NCBI GenBank assembly: GCA_024275215.1
Contig: JAJRZO010000290.1
Location: 1-10,403, forward strand
From: Candidatus Zixiibacteriota bacterium
Lineage (GTDB): Bacteria > Zixibacteria > MSB-5A5 > JAABVY01 > JAHJOQ01
Reading direction: 5' to 3'
DNA length: 10,403 nucleotides
Numbering within the stretch: the stretch's first letter is position 1; every line of letters begins with the position of its first letter. A program made the position numbers and the translations under genes. Of the stretch, positions 6,383 to 10,403 are shown one piece after another. The notes below the pieces were generated by a model, which ran no database searches, was not told the origin of the DNA, and saw nothing but the letters and a program-made list of their open reading frames with translations.

Positions 6383-6511
6383 ATGTCTCGATCCTCTATC
6401 ACAGACGTTTTTTCGTGGCTGTTTTTTACGATTCTGATTCTGACATCGGCGATTTTGTATGTACCACTCAAACTCATGTCGTATCCTGTACGCCTGTTCA
6501 GGAAACTTTAG
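6383..6511 (+). CDS. Small putative single-span membrane protein, 42 residues
   Basis: An ORF that exactly fills the gap between ruvX and mltG: ATG 6383, TAG 6509-6511, with the mltG ATG 3 bases later. The product starts MSRSSITDVFSW, has a hydrophobic segment of about 20 residues (WLFFTILILTSAILYVPLKL, residues 12-31) and ends in a basic tail (PVRLFRKL), consistent with one membrane helix. The purine-rich GAGGGAAGGG at 6363-6372 lies 10 bases upstream and can act as Shine-Dalgarno; a TTG at 6377 is an alternative start. I know of no named family. Its position suggests translational coupling with mltG and perhaps a cell-envelope role, which is inference. It could also be non-functional sequence. 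Confidence 0.5.
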   Translation: MSRSSITDVFSWLFFTILILTSAILYVPLKLMSYPVRLFRKL

Positions 6512-6514
6512 CCG

Positions 6515-7504
6515 ATGAGATCGATCCGACTGATTGCAGTAATCGTATTCCTGCTGATTGTTGCCGCGGCGCTGATGACATACTCATGGTTCAGCATGAA
6601 GCCGGTGCATTCTCCCAACGGAATTTCCCTTTACATCTATCCCGGAGAAACCGCCCGGCAGGTTTCGACTCGACTTGACAGTCTGAATGTATTTCCATCG
6701 GAGCGAAGTTTCCGTCTGCTTTGTTCTTTATCTGGTCTCGATAAAAAACTCAGGGTTGGCAGATATGATTTTGACAAGAACGATTCCCGATGGGACATCC
6801 TCACAACCCTGAAGGAAGGAAAATCATCTGCGATCAAAATAACTATTCCCGAAGGATTGACACAAAATCGAATTCTGCGTATTCTCTCGAACGCTACTGA
6901 CATTGATATTGCAGAGTTCGAAGTTCTGGCAACGGACAGAACATTTATCGACTCATTGGGGATTGATGCGGATTCCCTCGAAGGTTATCTGTTTCCGGAG
7001 ACATATATGATTCCATGGGGTTCTCCTCCTGAATATGTACTGCGGACTCTTGTCGGACAGCTGATGGAGTTTATGTCTGATTCTCTTCGCGATCAGATGG
7101 ATCGAATCGGTTTCTCACTTCATCAACTTGTAACTCTTGCGTCGCTGATTGAAGCTGAGGCAAAAGATGGCGATGAACGCGCGCTGATTTCTTCGGTTTA
7201 CCATAATCGTCTGAAAAAGAAGATGCTGTTGCAATGTGATCCGACAGTTATATATGCGGTCGGCGGACTCGACAGGCCGTTGCTTTACAAAGATCTTGAA
7301 GTCGATTCACCGTACAACACATACAAGTACCCCGGTCTTCCACCCGGTCCGATCTGTTCTCCCGGCGCGGCGTCGCTTATCGCGGCGCTCTATCCATCGG
7401 ATACTGACTATCTCTATTTCGTCGCGGATGGAAAGGGTGGACACATCTTTTCGAAGACTCTTCGCGGTCATAACAACGCAAGAAATCAAGTCAAGTTGCG
7501 TTAA
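6515..7504 (+). CDS. mltG: Endolytic murein transglycosylase MltG
   Basis: A 329-residue inner-membrane enzyme that cleaves nascent peptidoglycan strands and helps terminate glycan synthesis. An N-terminal membrane anchor spans about residues 5-26 (RLIAVIVFLLIVAAALMTYS), followed by a LysM-like subdomain (GISLYIYPGETARQVSTRL; VGRYDF) and the YceG catalytic domain. Hallmarks are LEGYLFPETYMIP (155-167), LASLIEAEAKDGDERALISS with the catalytic Glu213, VYHNRL, LQCDPTVIYAVGG, and SPYNTYKYPGLPPGPICSPG (265-284). All are intact and length is typical. The ATG follows the small ORF by 3 bases; a weak AGGAA at 6500-6504 may serve as Shine-Dalgarno inside that ORF. No clear terminator follows in the 160 bases before the next promoter. 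Confidence 0.95.
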   Translation: MRSIRLIAVIVFLLIVAAALMTYSWFSMKPVHSPNGISLYIYPGETARQVSTRLDSLNVFPSERSFRLLCSLSGLDKKLRVGRYDFDKNDSRWDILTTLKEGKSSAIKITIPEGLTQNRILRILSNATDIDIAEFEVLATDRTFIDSLGIDADSLEGYLFPETYMIPWGSPPEYVLRTLVGQLMEFMSDSLRDQMDRIGFSLHQLVTLASLIEAEAKDGDERALISSVYHNRLKKKMLLQCDPTVIYAVGGLDRPLLYKDLEVDSPYNTYKYPGLPPGPICSPGAASLIAALYPSDTDYLYFVADGKGGHIFSKTLRGHNNARNQVKLR

Positions 7505-7664
7505 TAACATCAAGACTACATTCAATAATAACGACAGCATTTTTGTCTTACGAACAATAGTTGAATGAAGTTGATACTGCCACATTTCAAAATGTTGTAT
7601 GACGATACTAACGTAAGTAACAAAAATCGCCGAAGAAAAGAATGACTTAACGAAAGGTTTTTTG

Positions 7665-7692
7665 TTGACTGATGTTTGAACAAAGTTAAAAT
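7665..7692 (+). promoter_or_regulatory. Sigma-70-type promoter of the histone-like gene
   Basis: TTGACT (7665-7670), a 16-base spacer and TAAAAT (7687-7692). The transcript would begin near 7699 and carry a leader of about 40 bases with GAGGAG (7727-7732) before the ATG at 7740. The spacer contains the palindrome TGTTTGAACA (7674-7683), a possible operator. The remaining gap after mltG (7505-7664) is AT-rich and shows only a weak ACATTT/AAATGT hairpin. Confidence 0.65.
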
Positions 7693-7739
7693 TTCGCACA
7701 AAGGAAATAAAACCAAACCCCTTACCGAGGAGTGAGGCC

Positions 7740-8114
7740 ATGCCGGTTAAGAAGGCCACAAGGAAGAAGGCTACAAAGAAGACGGCCAGAAAGAAAGCAA
7801 CCAAGAAAACAACCCGCAAGAAAGCGACTAAGAAAAAAGCTACGAAGAAGAAAGTAGCAAAGAAGAGGGTCGTTAAGAAGAAAGCTACGAAGAAGACAGC
7901 AAGAAAGAAAGCGACCAAGAAGACTGCTCGCAAGAAAGCGACTAAGAAAAAAGCCACGAAAAAGAAAGCAACCAAGAAGAAAGCCACTCGCAAGAAAGCT
8001 ACGAAGAAAAAAGCTACGCGGAAGAAAGCAACCAAGAAGACTACCCGCAAGAAAGCGACTAAGAAGAAAACAACTCGGAAGAAAACAGCAAGGAAGACTG
8101 CTCGGAGAAGATAA
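7740..8114 (+). CDS. Lysine-rich histone H1-like repeat protein
   Basis: A 124-residue, extremely basic protein built from only seven amino-acid types (Lys, Arg, Ala, Thr, with one Met, one Pro and four Val) and no acidic residue. The core unit K-K-A-T occurs about 15 times, mostly as pentads KKKAT or RKKAT alternating with KKTA/KKTT-RKKAT nonads; a short Val-containing break (KKVAKKRVV, ~37-45) interrupts it. Such proteins (histone H1 C-terminal-like, as in chlamydial Hc2, Bordetella BpH1 and Pseudomonas AlgP) bind DNA or RNA nonspecifically and compact the nucleoid; that role is inferred here. Codon choice at Ala and Thr varies widely between units while the residues stay fixed, which supports real coding. 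It has its own promoter, a GAGGAG Shine-Dalgarno 7 bases before the ATG, and a strong terminator, so it is a stand-alone unit. Confidence 0.85.
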   Translation: MPVKKATRKKATKKTARKKATKKTTRKKATKKKATKKKVAKKRVVKKKATKKTARKKATKKTARKKATKKKATKKKATKKKATRKKATKKKATRKKATKKTTRKKATKKKTTRKKTARKTARRR

Positions 8115-8148
8115 GCGTCTGATTGCTGTTTTGGATAAGTTCGTGGTG

Positions 8149-8180
8149 AAAGCGGGCGGCTCAGCCGCCCGCTTTTCTGT
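8149..8180 (+). terminator. Strong Rho-independent terminator of the histone-like gene
   Basis: A perfect 12-base, GC-rich stem AAAGCGGGCGGC (8149-8160) / GCCGCCCGCTTT (8164-8175) with loop TCA, followed by TTTTCTGT. It ends 3 bases before the -35 box of the gatC promoter. Confidence 0.92.
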
Positions 8181-8183
8181 TGC

Positions 8184-8210
8184 TTGACATTCTCATCCCA
8201 TCTGTATACT
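8184..8210 (+). promoter_or_regulatory. Promoter of the gatC-kdsB-pyrG operon
   Basis: A perfect TTGACA (8184-8189) and TATACT (8205-8210) are separated by 15 bases, shorter than the optimum; TACTAT at 8207-8212 would give 17 bases but a poorer -10 match. The leader then carries TAAGGTG (8224-8230), 8 bases before the gatC ATG. Confidence 0.6.
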
Positions 8211-8238
8211 ATCTCTTTGTAAATAAGGTGAATAAAGT

Positions 8239-8529
8239 ATGCAGATATCAAAAAACGAAATCGAACACATTGCTGCACTCGCAAAACTGAAACTCACACC
8301 GGCTGAATCTGAGCAGTTCTCCGCCGATCTTGACAAAATCCTCGGCTATTTCAATATTCTAAGACAAATCGACATACACAACTCAGAACTGAGGATCGAA
8401 ACAGAGATGTCCCGAAACACTCTGCGCGATGATACTGTCACTCCATCGCTTTCGGTCTCGGAAGCCATCGGCAACGCCGGAGTAACCGAGAGAAACATGT
8501 TTTTGGTTCCGAAAGTAATCGACAAATGA
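8239..8529 (+). CDS. gatC: Asp-tRNA(Asn)/Glu-tRNA(Gln) amidotransferase subunit C
   Basis: A 96-residue GatC, the small scaffold subunit that stabilises the GatA-GatB complex converting mischarged Glu-tRNA(Gln) and Asp-tRNA(Asn) to the correct amide forms. Family features are EIEHIAALAKLKLTPAE at the N-terminus, the helix FSADLDKILGYFNILRQID, and the C-terminal LRDDTVTPSLSVSEAIGNAG...FLVPKVID. The length is standard. The ATG is supported by TAAGGTG 8 bases upstream. The gene overlaps kdsB by 4 bases (ATGA), indicating translational coupling. gatA and gatB are not adjacent here; they must be elsewhere, since GatC alone is not an enzyme. Confidence 0.95.
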   Translation: MQISKNEIEHIAALAKLKLTPAESEQFSADLDKILGYFNILRQIDIHNSELRIETEMSRNTLRDDTVTPSLSVSEAIGNAGVTERNMFLVPKVIDK

Positions 8530-9263
8530 TTACCATAGGCGTCATCCAGGTTCGTTATGATTCCAGCAGGTTCAGAGGAAAGGCTCTATTCAGGATCGCC
8601 GGTAAAACCGTTATTCAGCATGTTTATGAGAGAGCCTGTTGCTGCGACATGCTGGACAGGGTGATCGTTGCCACTGATGACAACCGTATTGCCAAGCATG
8701 CGATGGCATTTGGTGCAGAATGTTTTATTTCCCGGAAAAAACACACCTGCGGCACCGAGCGCGTAGCAGAAGCAGTCAGGCGCAAGAAAGCCGATGTTGT
8801 TGTCAACATACAGGGCGATGAGGTCCTTCTCAGACCGGAAGTCATCGAAGCGGCAGTAAACAGTCTTCTCAGCACCGAGGACATATCATGCGGTACAGCA
8901 TGTCATGAAATAGAATCGTTCGATGAATTCGAGAATGAGGATTTTGTGAAGGTTGTATTGGATAAACAGGGCTGCGCGCTCTATTTTTCTCGTTCTCCCA
9001 TCCCTCATTTTTCATCAAACAGAGCATTTTCCGCCCCACTACTCGGACATATAGGCGTATATGCTTTCAGAAAGGATACGCTCCTTCGGTTTGCGCGGAT
9101 GAAGCCGGGAGTGCTCGAACAGGCTGAAAGTCTTGAACAACTCAGACTCCTGGAATCGGGTATGAAAATAAAAGTCAGCTTGACAAAGTTCAAAAATTGT
9201 AGCTTAAATAGAAAGCATGATGTCCCATGCATAGAAAAACTTCTGGCAGCGGAAAGAGAGTAA
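8526..9263 (+). CDS. kdsB: 3-deoxy-manno-octulosonate cytidylyltransferase (CMP-Kdo synthetase), divergent
   Basis: A 245-residue KdsB-family nucleotidyltransferase that activates Kdo with CTP for lipopolysaccharide core synthesis in the cytoplasm. The N-terminal signature usually reads IPARxxSxRLPGKPL; here it is IQVRYDSSRFRGKAL, keeping Arg10, Arg15 and Lys19 but losing three prolines. Other motifs are TCGTERVAEAV (75-84), VVNIQGDEV with metal-binding Asp98 (normally QGDEP), YFSRSPIPH (153-161), GHIGVYAFRKDTLLRF (174-189) and LEQAESLEQLRLLE. The usual C-terminal VDTPEDLE is reduced to KHDVPCIEKLL, with Asp232 the likely second metal ligand. Function is probably kept, though a related 3-deoxy sugar cannot be excluded. 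It overlaps gatC by 4 bases and pyrG follows 2 bases after the stop. Confidence 0.88.
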   Translation: MITIGVIQVRYDSSRFRGKALFRIAGKTVIQHVYERACCCDMLDRVIVATDDNRIAKHAMAFGAECFISRKKHTCGTERVAEAVRRKKADVVVNIQGDEVLLRPEVIEAAVNSLLSTEDISCGTACHEIESFDEFENEDFVKVVLDKQGCALYFSRSPIPHFSSNRAFSAPLLGHIGVYAFRKDTLLRFARMKPGVLEQAESLEQLRLLESGMKIKVSLTKFKNCSLNRKHDVPCIEKLLAAERE

Positions 9264-9265
9264 CA

Positions 9266-10403
9266 GTGCGTGAGAACAGGACAAAATATGTATTTGTGAC
9301 CGGCGGTGTTGTGTCGTCGCTCGGCAAGGGAATAGCGGCTTCATCGCTCGGTATTCTGATGAAGAAGCGCGGGTTGAAAGTCAGCATCCTCAAGCTCGAT
9401 CCATATCTCAATGTCGATCCGGGAACGATGAATCCGTTTCAGCACGGCGAGGTGTTTGTGCTGGATGATGGCTCCGAGACAGATCTTGATCTTGGCCACT
9501 ACGAAAGATTCATCAATGAGAACCTGACCGCCAATAATAATGTCACGACCGGCACTGTCTATAACACTATCATCACTCGTGAGCGGCGGGGCGACTATCT
9601 CGGTGCGACCGTGCAGGTCATTCCGCATGTCACCAATGAAATCAAATCGCGCATACGAAAACTTGCTCAGGGCGATAATGCCGCCGACATAGTGATCTCG
9701 GAGATTGGCGGCACTGTCGGCGATATCGAATCATTGCCGTTTCTTGAGGCGATCCGTCAGCTCGGACTCGAAGAAGGCAACGAGAATGTTCTGTATATCC
9801 ATGTTACTCTTGTACCATTCATCGATTCAGCCGGCGAGGTCAAGACCAAGCCGACACAGCACTCAGTCAAGGCTCTTCGTGAGATCGGCATTCAGCCGGA
9901 TATCCTGCTCTGCAGATCGAAAAAGGCGCTCAGTTCGGAAATCCGTGAGAAGATCGGGTTGTTCTGTAATGTCTCTCCGCTCGCGGTTATCCCTGCAATC
10001 GATGCAGAATCGATATATGAAGTGCCGATCCTGCTGCACGATGAAGGTTTTGATGACATGGTCACGCAGCATTTGAAACTTTTCTGCACGCCTCCCGATC
10101 TGACTGATTGGAAAGCTATCGTCCGCAAGATCAAGCATCCATCAAGAAAAGTCCGCATCGGCATTTGCGGTAAGTATGTCAAGTTGAAAGATGCCTATAA
10201 ATCAATCATCGAGGCATTCACGCATGCAGGCGTCGAAAACGATGCCAGAGTCGAGATTGAATGGGTGTCATCTGAAAAAGTGGCGCAGAACGGCGCTGAA
10301 CTTTATCTCAAGGGCATGGATGGACTACTCGTGCCGGGAGGTTTTGGCGACAGGGGGATCGAGGGCAAGGTCGATGCAATACGATATGCGCGTGAAAACG
10401 GCA
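9266..10403 (+). CDS. pyrG: CTP synthase, N-terminal 379 residues (cut by window end)
   Basis: The frame is open to the right edge. The synthetase domain shows KYVFVTGGVVSSLGKGIAAS (P-loop), LKLDPYLNVDPGTMNPFQHG, FVLDDGSETDLDLGHYERF, RRGDYLGATVQVIPH and SEIGGTVGDIESLPFLEA (Mg/ATP and UTP sites); a linker near KVRIGICGKYVKLKDAYKS leads into the glutaminase domain, where GLLVPGGFGDRG is seen. The window ends just before the catalytic-cysteine motif. PyrG converts UTP to CTP using glutamine and ATP, the substrate KdsB needs. I prefer the GTG at 9266 (2 bases after kdsB, product begins MRENRTKYVFV, weak GAGAG at 9256-9260). An in-frame ATG at 9227 inside kdsB would add 13 residues and lacks a good Shine-Dalgarno. 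Confidence 0.95.
   Translation, partial: MRENRTKYVFVTGGVVSSLGKGIAASSLGILMKKRGLKVSILKLDPYLNVDPGTMNPFQHGEVFVLDDGSETDLDLGHYERFINENLTANNNVTTGTVYNTIITRERRGDYLGATVQVIPHVTNEIKSRIRKLAQGDNAADIVISEIGGTVGDIESLPFLEAIRQLGLEEGNENVLYIHVTLVPFIDSAGEVKTKPTQHSVKALREIGIQPDILLCRSKKALSSEIREKIGLFCNVSPLAVIPAIDAESIYEVPILLHDEGFDDMVTQHLKLFCTPPDLTDWKAIVRKIKHPSRKVRIGICGKYVKLKDAYKSIIEAFTHAGVENDARVEIEWVSSEKVAQNGAELYLKGMDGLLVPGGFGDRGIEGKVDAIRYARENG

Noticed and set aside
6415..6678. Plus-strand 87-residue ORF across the ruvX-mltG junction
   Set aside because: It is out of frame with mltG and with the better-supported 42-residue ORF, and its composition does not resemble a protein family.
7522..7716. Minus-strand 64-residue ORF between mltG and the histone-like gene
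   Set aside because: It begins with TTG, lacks a ribosome site, is AT-biased, and runs through the promoter of the histone-like gene.
7740..8114. CRISPR-like or tandem-satellite periodicity
   Set aside because: The 15-base period keeps a perfect reading frame, has no spacers, and varies mainly at third codon positions, so it is a coding repeat.
7307..8284. Long minus-strand ORF (325 residues) with Phe/Val/Ala/Leu repeats
   Set aside because: It is the antisense shadow of the Lys/Ala/Thr codon repeats of the histone-like gene and also crosses mltG, two promoters and a terminator. The hydrophobic repeats are a trivial result of reverse-complementing AAG/GCN/ACN codons.
9227..9265. Upstream ATG start for pyrG
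   Set aside because: It would overlap kdsB by 37 bases, adds a non-conserved basic extension and lacks a clear ribosome site; GTG 9266 fits the family's N-terminus better. Not fully excluded.
1..10403. Defence island, prophage, insertion sequence or novel multigene system
   Set aside because: No recombinase, transposase, nuclease-helicase pair, toxin-antitoxin pair or direct-repeat array was seen; the genes are mostly housekeeping and the novelty is confined to small elements.

Overview
The window comes from a Gram-negative (diderm) bacterium of moderate GC content. It encodes a TolC-type outer-membrane channel with its efflux partners, CMP-Kdo synthetase for lipopolysaccharide, and the cell-wall enzyme MltG. 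The gene mix (separate MacB-like permease, HD-GYP protein, lysine-rich histone-like protein, gatC away from gatA/gatB) would suit a deltaproteobacterium-like or FCB/Zixibacteria-like lineage. That placement is only an impression. No phage, transposase, CRISPR array, tRNA or rRNA was seen, so this looks like ordinary chromosomal housekeeping sequence with a few unusual details.

Layout. (1) Positions 1-3310, + strand: the end of a periplasmic adaptor, a MacB-like ABC permease and a TolC-family channel form a tripartite export operon whose ATPase is not in view. (2) Positions 3311-3506: a repeat-rich, hairpin-rich spacer between convergent genes. (3) Positions 3507-5688, - strand: ridA with its own strong promoter, an HD-GYP domain protein, and an unrecognised 206-residue soluble protein, the last two separated by a perfect-stem terminator. 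(4) Positions 5689-5956: a divergent control region. (5) Positions 5957-7504, + strand: ruvX, a previously unlisted 42-residue putative membrane protein, and mltG, tightly packed. (6) Positions 7740-8114: a lysine-rich histone H1-like protein with its own promoter and a strong terminator. (7) Positions 8239-10403, + strand: gatC, kdsB and pyrG (cut by the window end), probably one operon; kdsB and pyrG link Kdo activation to CTP supply.

The details most worth following are: a ruvX promoter placed so that the transcript should begin at or next to the start codon (leaderless), with a weaker parallel at the HD-GYP gene; the small membrane ORF between ruvX and mltG; the internal 114-117 base super-repeat of the histone-like gene; the unrecognised gene at 5068-5688; a divergent kdsB; and two possible dispersed-repeat remnants. 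I did not find convincing evidence of a wholly new multigene system.
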